Origin: Algihabitans albus
GTDB taxonomy: Bacteria; Pseudomonadota; Alphaproteobacteria; Kiloniellales; DSM-21159
NCBI RefSeq assembly: GCF_003572205.1
Contig: NZ_QXNY01000005.1
Span: forward strand, 1 to 64,000
DNA: 64,000 nt
Reading direction: 5' to 3'
Part shown: piece after piece, positions 1 through 8,830 of the stretch
How positions within the stretch are numbered: the first letter of the stretch is position 1
Layout of the letters: every line of letters starts with the position of its first letter
Notes under the pieces: model-generated
What the model was told of the DNA's origin: nothing
The model's input: the letters and a program-made list of their open reading frames with translations, nothing else
Database searches by the model: none
Translations under genes and position numbers: made by a program

Positions 1-34
1 CGACGTAGCCCGTCCCGATCATCGCTACGTGCAT
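1..34 (-). CDS. ugd: UDP-glucose 6-dehydrogenase, first 11 codons only
   Basis: Reading the minus strand from position 34, an ATG opens a frame giving MHVAMIGTGYV and then runs off the window edge. This is the typical start of nucleotide-sugar dehydrogenases, with the beginning of the Rossmann GxGYVG NAD-binding loop. The enzyme oxidises UDP-glucose to UDP-glucuronate, and it sits directly downstream of galU on the same strand, which makes its substrate. That pairing is common in alphaproteobacteria. Only 34 bases are visible, so the family call rests on the N-terminal motif plus context; GDP-mannose dehydrogenase begins similarly and cannot be fully excluded. Confidence 0.7.
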   Translation of the reverse strand, partial: MHVAMIGTGYV

Positions 35-100
35 CGCTCAACCCCTTTTCTTTACCTGCCCGGGCGGCCCGACCCGCCTTTAGAGCAAAAGCGTTACAGC

Positions 101-970
101 TTAGCCGTAGCGCTTGATCATCTCGCGCATCGCGTCGCCCAGATCGCTGCGGTCGAGCGCGAAGGCAAGTGTGGCCTCCAGAAAGCCTTCCTTGCTGCCG
201 CAGTCGAAGCGCGTGCCCTCGAAGCGCAGACCGTGGAAGCCGACGTCCGCAATCGTCGCCGCGATGGCATCGGTGAGCTGGATTTCGCCCCCGGCACCTG
301 CCGTGTGCTTGTCCAGTTCGTGGAAGACCTCGGGCTGTAGAACATAGCGCCCGATTACCGACAGCGTGGAGGGTGCGACGTCCGGCTCGGGTTTTTCAAC
401 CAAGCCCTGTGCCCGAGCCAGCTTGCCATCGTCCTCGACCACATCAAGGATACCGTAGCGTCTCGTATGGTCACGCGGCACGTCCATGACCGCCACGACG
501 TTGCCGCCGACTTCATTATAAGTCTCGATCATCTGAGCCAGACAGGGTTCTTCGGCCTTGACCAGATCATCGGCCAGCAACACCGCAAAGGGTTCGTCGC
601 CAACCAGATTGCGTGCGCACCAGACCGCATGACCCAGACCTAGCGGCTCCTGCTGTCGGGTGTAGGCGATCGCACCGGCCCGCATGCGCGAGCGCTCGGC
701 GATTGCGAGTTGTTCGGTTTTGCCGCGTTCTCGCAGCGTCTCCATCAGTTCAAAGGAGAAATCGAAGTGATCCTCGATCGCTTGCTTGCCACGGCCGGTC
801 ACGAAGATGAATTCCTCGATGCCGGCGGCCTTGGCCTCTTCGACCGCGTACTCGATCAGTGGCTTGTCCACGATCGGTAGCATTTCCTTCGGCATTGCCT
901 TGGTTGCGGGCAGAAATCGGGTGCCGAGACCGGCCACCGGGAAGATCGCCTTTCGGATACGTTTGCGCAT
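101..970 (-). CDS. galU: UTP-glucose-1-phosphate uridylyltransferase
   Basis: This 289-residue cytoplasmic enzyme makes UDP-glucose from UTP and glucose-1-phosphate, feeding exopolysaccharide, LPS and trehalose synthesis. The N-terminus carries the nucleotidyltransferase signature (FPVAGLGTRFLPATKAMPKE), followed by VDKPLIEYAVEEA, the sugar-nucleotide motif around LLADD, and GLVEKPEPD further on. The length is normal for bacterial GalU. The start ATG at 970 directly precedes the signature by eight residues, leaving little room for another start. It is upstream of ugd in the same direction, with 66 bases between them. OtsA, encoded at 30966, would use its product. Confidence 0.96.
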   Translation of the reverse strand: MRKRIRKAIFPVAGLGTRFLPATKAMPKEMLPIVDKPLIEYAVEEAKAAGIEEFIFVTGRGKQAIEDHFDFSFELMETLRERGKTEQLAIAERSRMRAGAIAYTRQQEPLGLGHAVWCARNLVGDEPFAVLLADDLVKAEEPCLAQMIETYNEVGGNVVAVMDVPRDHTRRYGILDVVEDDGKLARAQGLVEKPEPDVAPSTLSVIGRYVLQPEVFHELDKHTAGAGGEIQLTDAIAATIADVGFHGLRFEGTRFDCGSKEGFLEATLAFALDRSDLGDAMREMIKRYG

Positions 971-1064
971 AAGAAGTCCTATGGTTGCGGCGCGCGAGGT
1001 TGTGCCACAGCCCCACTAGGCAAGCAACTGGAGGTCCCGGCGAGAAAAAAGCGACGCCGTTGTC

Positions 1065-1841
1065 TCAGGAACGCCTCAGAAGTAAATCCTTGGCTTGATT
1101 GATCTTGGCGGCGAGGTAGTTGGAGCCGCCGCTGTCGGGATGGAACTGGCGCATCAGCTTCCGATGAGCCGCGCGAATGTCCTCTTCGCCGGCATCGGGG
1201 GTGAGGCCGAGGATCTTGTATGCCTCGTCGAGGGTCATATTGCCGCCGCTGGCCCCGCGGCGGCCGGCGTTTTCCGCCCGCGCTCTGTCGTTCTCGCCGG
1301 TTGATCCGGCGCCTTCGGTTTCGGTCTCGGTCTCATCGGGCCCTACCCCGGCAGCTTCCCGCCAACCGGGCCCATGCATGCGGTCGAGCCAGGCTTCCAT
1401 GACTTGGACGGATTGCTCGTCCTCGGCGCGACAGGTCCGCCAAAGCTCGAGCAGATCCGTTTCATCCAGCTCGTCCAATCGCCGGCCGCGATAGGCCCCT
1501 TCGCGCACCGTCCCGTCCATGGCGCCGCTGTCGTGGTCCAGCGTCATCCGGAGAAAGCGGGTCTCGACGGTCGAGGTCTGGCCCGGACTGGGCCCCGTCA
1601 TGGTCTTCAGGCGATTGAGAATGCTGCGCGCGTTGATCAAAAGCGGCAACAGGAGTGGCGCCAAGAGGAAAGCCAGGGTCCTCGCGCCGCCCAGCACCAG
1701 ATAAAGCAGAAAGGCCGTGCCCGCAGCGAAGGCGCCGTAGCGTATCACCTTGATGACATCGGACGGCGGGGCCGAGGCGAACCAGCGGGCGAGTAGCAGA
1801 AGGCCGCCCAGCACCAGAAGGCCGAAGATCAGATATGCCAT
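1065..1841 (-). CDS. Membrane-anchored J-domain protein
   Basis: The protein has 258 residues. Residues 1-75 hold two or three hydrophobic segments (starting [20 protein letters not shown]) that should anchor it in the inner membrane. A middle charged region of about 100 residues follows. The last 55 residues form a J domain beginning at [12 protein letters not shown] with an intact HPD motif (QFHPDSGG), which stimulates DnaK ATPase. The order is reversed from classic DnaJ (J domain at the C-terminus), as in the TIM14/PAM18-like and DjlA-type membrane co-chaperones. It lies 19 bases downstream of the VWA-protein gene on the same strand. Its client is unknown. Confidence 0.85.
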   Translation of the reverse strand: MAYLIFGLLVLGGLLLLARWFASAPPSDVIKVIRYGAFAAGTAFLLYLVLGGARTLAFLLAPLLLPLLINARSILNRLKTMTGPSPGQTSTVETRFLRMTLDHDSGAMDGTVREGAYRGRRLDELDETDLLELWRTCRAEDEQSVQVMEAWLDRMHGPGWREAAGVGPDETETETEGAGSTGENDRARAENAGRRGASGGNMTLDEAYKILGLTPDAGEEDIRAAHRKLMRQFHPDSGGSNYLAAKINQAKDLLLRRS

Positions 1842-1860
1842 GGCCAGCCGCCCAGGCTCC

Positions 1861-2574
1861 CTATCGAACCTGGCTGGTCAGTAGCCGTGTGACACCGCCG
1901 CGTTTGGCCGAGAAGTCGGCCAAGGCCTTGTGACCTCCGGCGGCATAGACGGCGACGGCTGAGAGCAGATCGCGAAGCTGTTGCGCCGCGGAGGCGTCGA
2001 AGGCGCAGCAGGCGCCTCCCGACAGCCGTGCGATCTGCTCGAAGACATTGCGGACCAGCGGATCGCCACCTTCGTGAAACAGGAAACAAGGAAGGCCGAG
2101 CAACCCCAGTTCCCCAGCTAGATGTCCCAACTCGTCGACGTCCTCTTCCATGGCATCGCCGACGAAGACCAGGGCGTTGACCTTGCGTTTCTTGGTTTCG
2201 GCCAGACCGTGCTTCAGAACCTTGCGGATCTGGGTTCTGCCGGCCAGGCAAGTGACGCCGGTCATGACGCGCAACAACGCATCCGCCGCAGAATACCATT
2301 TGGAGGCCTTGCACTCGCCATAGCCGCGGTAGAAGACAAGCTGGATGTCCAGGCCGCCGAGAACCTGAGTTTCGCGGAACATATCGGCCTGAATGTGCAT
2401 CGCCCGGTCCCAGGCCGGTTGTCGGCTGGCCGTGGCATCGAGCGCAAAGATCAGCCGACCGCGTCCGCCAGCGCCGGGTTGTGCAGGCTGGATGGAGCGC
2501 ACCTTCTTCAAGAAGGCCTCGACTTCCGTGTCTTTGGCGTCGCTTTTGCTGGGTAGCCGATCATCGCGGCTCAT
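1861..2574 (-). CDS. VWA-domain protein
   Basis: This 237-residue protein resembles von Willebrand factor A proteins found widely in alphaproteobacteria. After a charged N-terminus of about 40 residues, the strand [12 protein letters not shown] gives a MIDAS-like DxTxS metal site. [11 protein letters not shown] supplies the later acidic position. No signal peptide or membrane segment is visible, so it is probably cytoplasmic. It starts with ATG at 2574 and sits between mipZ and the J-protein gene, all on the minus strand, suggesting co-transcription. Its precise role is not known. Confidence 0.8.
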   Translation of the reverse strand: MSRDDRLPSKSDAKDTEVEAFLKKVRSIQPAQPGAGGRGRLIFALDATASRQPAWDRAMHIQADMFRETQVLGGLDIQLVFYRGYGECKASKWYSAADALLRVMTGVTCLAGRTQIRKVLKHGLAETKKRKVNALVFVGDAMEEDVDELGHLAGELGLLGLPCFLFHEGGDPLVRNVFEQIARLSGGACCAFDASAAQQLRDLLSAVAVYAAGGHKALADFSAKRGGVTRLLTSQVR

Positions 2575-2665
2575 CGCGTTATTCCGTGGCTTGCCATGCG
2601 GTCCATGATTCCTTGCATGACAATAAGATAAGTTGCCGACGGCAATGCCTCCAGTGGTCGGGTCG

Positions 2666-3523
2666 TCAGGCTTGCGACTCTTCGGGCATGTCGAGCCCGA
2701 TGGCAGCCAGAAGGGCGCGGACTTCCTGGCGGGCGGCGAGGTGACTCATGGTCAGGTCTGCCCCCGATTGACGCAAGTCGAGCAGAGTCAGACCCTGAGG
2801 AAAGAGCTGCCGAAAAACGACGCGCTCGCCGAAGCCTGGAGCTAGGCGAAAACCGATCCGTTTCGCGAGCTGCGCGAGCAGGCGCGCGATGTCACGCTTG
2901 TTCCGGGCATCCAGGTGGGCCAGCCGATTGCGCAGAACGATCCAATCGATGGGGCGGCCACCCTCGCGGGCGCGATCCTGACGCTGTTCCCAAACCATCT
3001 GACTGTAAACGCTGGGGCCCAGAATCTTGCGCCCCTCGCGGTCGATCCGCGCCAGAAGATCGAGATCGATGAAGCTATCGTTCATCGGGCTGATCAGCAC
3101 GTCTGCGAGCGTATGGCCAAGGCGCGAAAGATGGCTATCGCTTCCCGGCGTATCGATGACGAGCATGTCGCAGGGAGCGAGCTCGTCCAATACAATCTTC
3201 AGCTTCGTCCGCTCCTCGTCTTCGGCTTCGGCGCGTGTCGAAGCTTCGCTGCGCAGGACTTGCCGTACCTCTGGCAGGGGCAAGGGCAAGCCTTCGTTTT
3301 CCGTGAAGGCGCGCCGGTTCTCGACATAACGGCTGAGGGTGCCCTGGCGGGCATCCAGGTCGATGACGCCGACCGAGCGCCCTTGACGCAGCAGCGCGAC
3401 GACAAGATGCATCGCCGTCGTCGACTTGCCCGACCCGCCTTTTTCGTTGCCCAGCACCAGGACACGCGGAGCTTTGACGCTGTTGCCGCCCGCAACGCTT
3501 GGGTTTGATACCTGATGGTTCAC
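2666..3523 (-). CDS. mipZ: Division-plane positioning ATPase MipZ
   Basis: MipZ is a ParA/MinD-type ATPase that forms a gradient from the ParB-bound poles and inhibits FtsZ assembly away from midcell. Residues 20-34 hold the deviant Walker A loop (GNEKGGSGKS, signature lysines 28 and 33). Switch I follows at VIDLDARQGTLSRY, and Walker B/switch II at MLVIDTPGSDS. The length of 285 residues is typical. The start is GTG at 3523, supported by AGGAGG about 11 bases upstream. It is the first gene of the mipZ-VWA-J-protein run. The FtsZ-inhibiting role is known for Caulobacter MipZ and is inferred here. Confidence 0.92.
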   Translation of the reverse strand: MNHQVSNPSVAGGNSVKAPRVLVLGNEKGGSGKSTTAMHLVVALLRQGRSVGVIDLDARQGTLSRYVENRRAFTENEGLPLPLPEVRQVLRSEASTRAEAEDEERTKLKIVLDELAPCDMLVIDTPGSDSHLSRLGHTLADVLISPMNDSFIDLDLLARIDREGRKILGPSVYSQMVWEQRQDRAREGGRPIDWIVLRNRLAHLDARNKRDIARLLAQLAKRIGFRLAPGFGERVVFRQLFPQGLTLLDLRQSGADLTMSHLAARQEVRALLAAIGLDMPEESQA

Positions 3524-3914
3524 GTCAGCTTTGGCCTCCTGCCCGCGGCGGGCGCGACCCCTGTCTCAGTTTCGGGTCACGCCGTTATCACTGCCTAGGG
3601 CCGGAGTTGGAGTCGCGCCAAGCCAGGCCAGGGAGTATGCTATGTTGCAGTTGCGAAGCCGGTGTGGGCGCACCCCTCTAAGGCCGATTAAGGGTCTTGG
3701 TTATGGCCGTTCCCATGCATTTTGTGCAGTGCACAAAAATCTCCTTGACTTAGCATAATGCCTCGCTACATTGGTGTTATGTTGCAGTGCAGCAAAACAA
3801 GGCTGCGAGCAGCTGATGGAGTTACAGAGGGCCGCTCCGAATGGCCTTCTTGACCGCTCATCGATTTTGAGATGCGTCACGACGCCGCCAACCCCGAGGA
3901 GGAGGACCCGAATT
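3524..3914. promoter_or_regulatory. Divergent mipZ/phasin control region with TGCA-rich repeats
   Basis: This 391-bp gap holds no gene. Three related elements are visible. A copy of TATGTTGCAGT with trailing TGC lies at 3641-3654. A perfect 9-bp inverted repeat TTTTGTGCA/TGCACAAAA with one central base lies at 3720-3738. A second TATGTTGCAGT copy at 3778-3788 extends to TTGCAGTGCAGCAA at 3795. Between the last two is a plausible sigma-70 promoter, TTGACT (3745-3750), 16-bp spacer, TACATT (3767-3772), reading toward the phasin. TGC-rich sites upstream of phasin genes are the known type of PhaR operator in Paracoccus and Rhodobacter, so PhaR repression is a good inference. Confidence 0.6.
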
Positions 3915-4451
3915 ATGGCTCAGGCTAAGAAGACCCAGACCGCCAACGAAATGACTGCACCGATTGAGGCCGCCGTAAATGCTGGCAAGGAGACCGTCGA
4001 GGCCTTCGTCAAGGCCGGCACCGACGCCGCCAGCCAGCAGTACGAGCAGGCCATGACTTCGACCAAGGAGCAGGTCGAGAAGGCTTCGACCATGATGTTC
4101 AAGGGCTATGACGAGTTCTCGACCCTGAACAAGGGCAACATGGATGCCTTCGTGAAGTCCGGCACCATCGTCGCCAAGGGCTTCGAGAGCCTCTCCAAGG
4201 AGATGATGGGCTTCGCTCAGGAGGCCATGGAAGCCAACATGGCCGCTGCGAAGAAGGTTTTCGGAGCAAAGAACCTGCAGGAGATGTTGGACCTGCAGAG
4301 CGGCATGGCCCGCACCAACTTCGACAAGGTGATGGCTGAGAGCGCTAAACTGGCAGAGCTGTCGGCGAAGGTCGCCAACGAGGCGGTCGAGCCGTTGCAG
4401 GCTTGCATGCAGGCCACCTTCGAGAAGGCCTCCAAGCCGATCGCCGCTTAA
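3915..4451 (+). CDS. Phasin family protein
   Basis: This 178-residue phasin coats polyhydroxyalkanoate granules. It is almost entirely alpha-helical and amphipathic, rich in Ala, Lys, Glu and Met, with no cysteine-based active site apart from one Cys near the end. The conserved phasin region spans about residues 30-140 (for example [17 protein letters not shown] and later [12 protein letters not shown]). The start at ATG 3915 is chosen because GAGGAGGA lies about 9 bases upstream; the frame is open further 5' but that part reads as non-coding and overlaps the promoter. The gene is monocistronic, flanked by its own promoter and a strong terminator. No PHA synthase is in the window. Confidence 0.92.
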   Translation: MAQAKKTQTANEMTAPIEAAVNAGKETVEAFVKAGTDAASQQYEQAMTSTKEQVEKASTMMFKGYDEFSTLNKGNMDAFVKSGTIVAKGFESLSKEMMGFAQEAMEANMAAAKKVFGAKNLQEMLDLQSGMARTNFDKVMAESAKLAELSAKVANEAVEPLQACMQATFEKASKPIAA

Positions 4452-4479
4452 GCGCGAGGGTCTTGTCCTTCCGATGTAG

Positions 4480-4518
4480 AGGGCCCGGTGCAGTGCGCGC
4501 CGGGCCCTTTCTCTTTTG
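4480..4518 (+). terminator. Rho-independent terminator after the phasin gene
   Basis: A perfect 9-bp stem, AGGGCCCGG (4480-4488) with CCGGGCCCT (4500-4508), encloses an 11-base loop. It is followed by TTCTCTTTT. It begins 29 bases after the phasin stop codon, consistent with a highly expressed single-gene transcript. Confidence 0.85.
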
Positions 4519-4732
4519 GGCCGGAACCCCGCTCGCCGGACCTGGCCGTCGCACCCCCTTCCCGCCACCGGAGCGCGGCCCTATCTTCCTGGAACGGGGA
4601 TTGTCGGGTTTCGGCAAAGCCCCCTTTTCGGCCACCTTGGTTTCCCAGTATTCTTGCAGGCAGGGGCTGGCAGGTAAGGCTCCGCAGCCCGGCGCAGACG
4701 CGACGGCCATCGAGAGATCAGACCCGACCGAC

Positions 4733-5080
4733 ATGCGCATGAGTGACGACGATCAACAAGGTACCGGTAACGGAGGAGGCTCCGGCACCGGAACCGGTGT
4801 TGTGGTCAAGACCCGGACAAAGACGAAAAAGCCGTCTATGTACAAGGTCTTGATGCTGAACGACGACTACACACCGATGGAATTCGTTGTTCATGTTCTC
4901 GAGCGCTTTTTTGGCAAGAGCCAAGAGGAGGCGACTCAGATTATGCTTCATGTTCATCGCCGGGGTGTCGGCGTGTGTGGCGTGTACACTTACGAAGTGG
5001 CGGAGACCAAGGTGACACAGGTCATCGACTTTGCGCGTAAGCACGAACATCCTTTGCAGTGCACTCTCGAAAAGGAGTAG
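4733..5080 (+). CDS. clpS: ATP-dependent Clp protease adaptor ClpS
   Basis: ClpS binds N-degron substrates and delivers them to ClpA of the ClpAP protease. The 115-residue product has a flexible Gly/Thr-rich N-terminal tail (residues 1-25), then the conserved core with [16 protein letters not shown], which includes the N-degron pocket residues, followed by an [21 protein letters not shown] stretch and the C-terminal [13 protein letters not shown] at 4733 is preferred (ATG 4739 is two codons in); the frame continues upstream without coding character. clpA starts 8 bases after the stop, so the two are cotranscribed, as usual. Confidence 0.95.
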   Translation: MRMSDDDQQGTGNGGGSGTGTGVVVKTRTKTKKPSMYKVLMLNDDYTPMEFVVHVLERFFGKSQEEATQIMLHVHRRGVGVCGVYTYEVAETKVTQVIDFARKHEHPLQCTLEKE

Positions 5081-5088
5081 GCCGCTCG

Positions 5089-7428
5089 ATGCTCTCCGCG
5101 AACCTGGAACAGACCCTCCACCGCGCCCTGGCCTATGCCAATGAACGGCGGCATGAGTACGCGACGCTCGAACATCTTCTGCTCGCGTTGACCGAGGACC
5201 AGGATGCGATCGCGGTCTTGCGCGCTTGCGGCGTTTCCCTCGAGGAAGTGCGCGCCGACCTCGCTGAATACATCGATAATCAGCTTACCAATCTGATCAA
5301 TGCGCATGTCGGCGATGCCAAGCCGACCGCCGCTTTCCAGCGCGTTCTGCAGCGCGCGGCCATTCACGTGCAGAACTCGGGCCGTGAAGAAGTGACTGGC
5401 GCCAACGTGCTGGTCGCGATTTTCAGCGAGCGCGAGTCCTATGCGGTCTACTTCCTGCAAGAGCAGGAAATGACCCGTCTGGATGCCGTCAACTACATCA
5501 GTCACGGCATCGCAAAGGTGCCCGGGCAGGAAGAAAGCAGGCCGGTCCAGGGCGCCGAGGAAGAGCAGAGCGAGAAGGTGGTCAAGAAGGGCCGTGAAGC
5601 GCTGGATGCCTACTGCGTCGACCTGAATGCCAAGGCCAAGAGCGGCAAGATCGACCCGCTGATCGGTCGTGCGCACGAGATCGAGCGCACCATCCAGGTG
5701 CTCTGCCGCCGCACCAAGAACAATCCTCTCTACGTCGGCGATCCTGGCGTCGGCAAGACCGCGATCGCCGAGGGCTTGGCCCGGCGCATCGTCGAGGAGC
5801 AAGTGCCCGATGTCTTGAAGGGGGCCACCATCTTCGCGCTCGACATGGGGGCGCTGTTGGCCGGAACTCGTTACCGGGGCGATTTCGAAGAACGCCTCAA
5901 GGCCGTTATGACCGAACTCGAACAGCAGGACCATGCGGTTCTCTTCATCGATGAAATTCACACGGTGATCGGCGCCGGCGCCACCTCGGGCGGTGCGATG
6001 GATGCTTCCAACCTGCTGAAGCCGGCGCTGCAGTCGGGGTCTCTGCGTTGCATCGGTTCGACGACCTACAAAGAGTATCGGAACTACTTCGAGAAGGACC
6101 GGGCGCTGGTGCGCCGCTTCCAGAAGATCGACGTGAACGAGCCGACCATCGAGGACGCGGTGAAGATCCTGCGCGGACTCAAACCCTACTACGAAGAACA
6201 TCACGGCGTGCGCTACACAGCCGATGCGCTCCGGACGGCAGTCGAACTTTCGGCCCGCTACATCGGCGACCGCAAACTGCCGGACAAGGCCATCGACGTG
6301 ATCGACGAAGTCGGTGCCGCGCAGGCTCTGAAGCCGGAATCCAAGCGCCGGAAGACCATTGGCGTGAAGGAGGTCGAGGCGGTCGTCGCCAAGATCGCCC
6401 GCATTCCGCCGAAGTCGGTCAGTCGCGACGACAAGGCCGCGCTGCAGACACTGGAGCGCGATCTCAAGACCATGGTGTTCGGGCAGGACCAGGCCATTGC
6501 AGCCTTGTCGAGCGCCATCAAGCTGGCCCGTGCCGGTCTCCGCGAAGTCGATAAGCCGATCGGATGTTACCTCTTCTCCGGCCCGACCGGGGTCGGCAAG
6601 ACCGAGGTCGCGCGCCAGCTTTCCCATACTTTGGGGGTGGAGCTGCACCGCTTCGACATGTCGGAGTACATGGAGCGGCATACCGTAAGCCGGCTGATCG
6701 GCGCGCCGCCGGGTTACGTCGGTTTCGACCAAGGCGGTCTCCTGACGGATTCCGTCGACCAGCATCCTCATTGCGTGCTGTTGCTCGACGAAATCGAGAA
6801 GGCTCATCCAGACCTCTTCAATATCCTTCTGCAGGTGATGGACTACGGCAAACTGACGGACCACAACGGCAAGACCGTCGATTTCCGCAACGTCATCCTG
6901 ATCATGACGACCAACGCCGGTGCGGCCGACATGGCGAAGCCCGCCGTCGGTTTCCTACGCGAGCAGCGCGAGGGCGAGGACAGCGAGGCGATCGAGCGGA
7001 TGTTCACGCCGGAGTTCCGCAATCGTCTCGACGCCATCATCCCCTTCAGCGCGCTCAAACCCGAAACGGTGGCGCGCGTAGTGGAGAAGTTCGTCCTGCA
7101 GCTGGAAGCGCAGCTTGCCGACCGTCATGTGACCATCGAGTTGTCGGAAGCCGCACGGGGCTGGCTGGCCGAAAAAGGCTACGAACCGCTCTACGGGGCC
7201 CGTCCGCTTGGCCGCTTGATCCAGGAGCACGTCAAGAAGCCACTGGCCGAGGAACTCCTGTTCGGGCGGCTGGCGGACGGTGGGCTGGTCATGGTGGGGC
7301 TCTCCAAGGACCGCAGCAAGCTGACCTTCCGCTACCCTGAGGCCGGTAAGCCTAAGGGCAAGAAAGGCGGCGGTTCCGGCGGCGGTGGGACGCGCGCGAA
7401 GCCGAAGGTCCCCGAACTCGTGGAGTAG
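5089..7428 (+). CDS. clpA: ATP-dependent Clp protease ATP-binding subunit ClpA
   Basis: ClpA is the AAA+ unfoldase of ClpAP. The 779-residue protein has an N-domain (residues 1-150) that docks ClpS, a first AAA+ module with Walker A GDPGVGKT and Walker [10 protein letters not shown], and a second module with GPTGVGKT and [13 protein letters not shown]. It ends in a low-complexity Gly/Lys tail ([10 protein letters not shown]) before PKVPELVE. There is no coiled-coil M-domain, which separates it from ClpB. ATG 5089 follows the clpS stop by 8 bases, with AAAGGAG at the end of clpS as ribosome binding site. Length is normal. Confidence 0.97.
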   Translation: MLSANLEQTLHRALAYANERRHEYATLEHLLLALTEDQDAIAVLRACGVSLEEVRADLAEYIDNQLTNLINAHVGDAKPTAAFQRVLQRAAIHVQNSGREEVTGANVLVAIFSERESYAVYFLQEQEMTRLDAVNYISHGIAKVPGQEESRPVQGAEEEQSEKVVKKGREALDAYCVDLNAKAKSGKIDPLIGRAHEIERTIQVLCRRTKNNPLYVGDPGVGKTAIAEGLARRIVEEQVPDVLKGATIFALDMGALLAGTRYRGDFEERLKAVMTELEQQDHAVLFIDEIHTVIGAGATSGGAMDASNLLKPALQSGSLRCIGSTTYKEYRNYFEKDRALVRRFQKIDVNEPTIEDAVKILRGLKPYYEEHHGVRYTADALRTAVELSARYIGDRKLPDKAIDVIDEVGAAQALKPESKRRKTIGVKEVEAVVAKIARIPPKSVSRDDKAALQTLERDLKTMVFGQDQAIAALSSAIKLARAGLREVDKPIGCYLFSGPTGVGKTEVARQLSHTLGVELHRFDMSEYMERHTVSRLIGAPPGYVGFDQGGLLTDSVDQHPHCVLLLDEIEKAHPDLFNILLQVMDYGKLTDHNGKTVDFRNVILIMTTNAGAADMAKPAVGFLREQREGEDSEAIERMFTPEFRNRLDAIIPFSALKPETVARVVEKFVLQLEAQLADRHVTIELSEAARGWLAEKGYEPLYGARPLGRLIQEHVKKPLAEELLFGRLADGGLVMVGLSKDRSKLTFRYPEAGKPKGKKGGGSGGGGTRAKPKVPELVE

Positions 7429-7468
7429 GGCGGCCGCCACTGACGTTCAGCTTTCAGATCCGCCGTTT

Positions 7469-8587
7469 ATGACATTCGACCTGCTGGCCGGTCTCCGCGT
7501 CGTCGATCTCAGCCAGTGGCTGCCCGGACCCTTTGCCGGACAGATCCTCGGCGATCTCGGGGCCGAAGTGGTCAAGGTCGAACCGCCCGCCGGCGACCCC
7601 ATGCGGCAGCTCGGCCCGCGCGATCCCGACGGCCTCTCCGCCTGGTACAAGCAAATCAATGCCGGCAAGACAATCCTGCGTCTGGACCTTAAGGCAGACG
7701 CCGGACGAGAGGTCTTCGCCGAGTTGCTGCGCGGCGCGGATGTGCTGCTGGAATCCTATCGGCCCGGTACTCTCGAAAAGCTGGGGTTCGATGGGAAGCG
7801 CCGGGTCGAGCTCAATAGACGGCTGATCCACTGCGCGCTCTCCGGCTACGGCCAGACCGGACCGCTGCGCCTGACCGGAGGGCACGACATCAACTACATG
7901 GCGCTGGGCGGCGGGCTGGCCAGTTCGGGCAGGGTCGGGGAAAGCGTCGCCGCCTACCCGCCGACCGCCGATCATGCCAGCGCCCTGCAGGCCGTCATCG
8001 CCATCTTGGCCGCTGTGGTTCGCCAGGGACGGACGGGGCAGGGCGCCAACCTCGACATCAGCCTGATGGAGGCGGTGCTGGCCTGGCAGGCGCTGCCCTT
8101 CACCTCGGCCTTGCGGGGCGGGTCGCAAGCGCAGGTCCGCGGCCAGGGTCTGCTCAACGGCGGTGCCGCCTTCTACCGGCTCTATCGTACGGCCGACGAC
8201 CGTTTCGTCTCTCTTGGCGCCATCGAGCCGAAGTTCTGGGCCGCCTTCTGCCGTGCCGTCGGCCGGGAGGACTGGATCTCCCGCCAAGCCGAGCCGCTGC
8301 CCCAGGATGCCTTGACCGCCGAGGTGGCGGCGCTGCTCGCCGGTCGGCTGCAGGATCATTGGAACGATCTGCTGTCCGACGTCGACTGCTGCTTCATGCC
8401 GGTGCTGGAGCCGGAGGAGGTACTGCTGCATCCGCAAATTCAGGCACGCGGCCTCGCGCGCGCGGGCGAAGGGCCGAGTGTCCAGATCGCGTTCGGCGGT
8501 CTGATCGACGGTCGGGCGCAATCGCCGCGCGCCGCGGTAAGGGAAGCGGACGCAGCGGAGGTGTTGGCCACCTGGGGTGAAGGCTAG
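7469..8587 (+). CDS. CaiB/BaiF family CoA transferase, possibly alpha-methylacyl-CoA racemase
   Basis: This 372-residue protein belongs to the family III CoA transferases. The N-terminal LAGLRVVDLSQWLPGPFAGQ and LGAEVVKVEPPAGDP motifs bind CoA. The stretch YGQTGP...GGHDINYMALGG carries the HD pair typical of alpha-methylacyl-CoA racemases, so a racemase of branched acyl-CoA is the better guess; a transferase is the alternative. The shorter-than-400 length also suits a racemase. ATG 7469 is used because MTFDLLAGLRV matches the family start. It follows clpA by 40 bases but is functionally unrelated. Confidence 0.85.
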   Translation: MTFDLLAGLRVVDLSQWLPGPFAGQILGDLGAEVVKVEPPAGDPMRQLGPRDPDGLSAWYKQINAGKTILRLDLKADAGREVFAELLRGADVLLESYRPGTLEKLGFDGKRRVELNRRLIHCALSGYGQTGPLRLTGGHDINYMALGGGLASSGRVGESVAAYPPTADHASALQAVIAILAAVVRQGRTGQGANLDISLMEAVLAWQALPFTSALRGGSQAQVRGQGLLNGGAAFYRLYRTADDRFVSLGAIEPKFWAAFCRAVGREDWISRQAEPLPQDALTAEVAALLAGRLQDHWNDLLSDVDCCFMPVLEPEEVLLHPQIQARGLARAGEGPSVQIAFGGLIDGRAQSPRAAVREADAAEVLATWGEG

Positions 8588-8830
8588 CGTCCTGACGCCC
8601 GCGGCGCCCCTCCATGCCTTCGCGTTCCTTTTGCGCCACCGTTATGTTAAATGGATATTCTTTTTTTCTTGGATGCTAAATTATTTAGTATAACTCAGGG
8701 TAACTGTATTTGCTCCGAGATGCGCTGATTTCATTAAATCTACGTAATCTATATTTAGCTTTCAGTCTGAGACTCTTGAAAGTGCGCGGCCTCTCCCAAA
8801 GTCTGCGGAAACGCATTCAAAGGGAGTCTC
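8588..8830. promoter_or_regulatory. AT-rich upstream region of the carbonic anhydrase gene
   Basis: This gap is strikingly AT-rich (about 8640-8765) compared with its GC-rich surroundings. It contains a T-run, the perfect 13-base palindrome CTAAATTATTTAG at 8676-8688 and a nearby TAGTATAACTC. It probably holds the promoter and an operator for the secreted carbonic anhydrase. AAGGGAG lies just before that gene's ATG. The regulator is unknown. Confidence 0.45.

Noticed and set aside
4480-4508. PhaR-type site inside the phasin terminator (TGCAGTGC in the loop)
   Set aside because: It resembles the upstream motifs but sits in the loop of a clear terminator, so I treat it as coincidence.
4990-6864. 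A 624-codon open frame on the minus strand
   Set aside because: Antisense to clpA (and the end of clpS), which are unambiguous.
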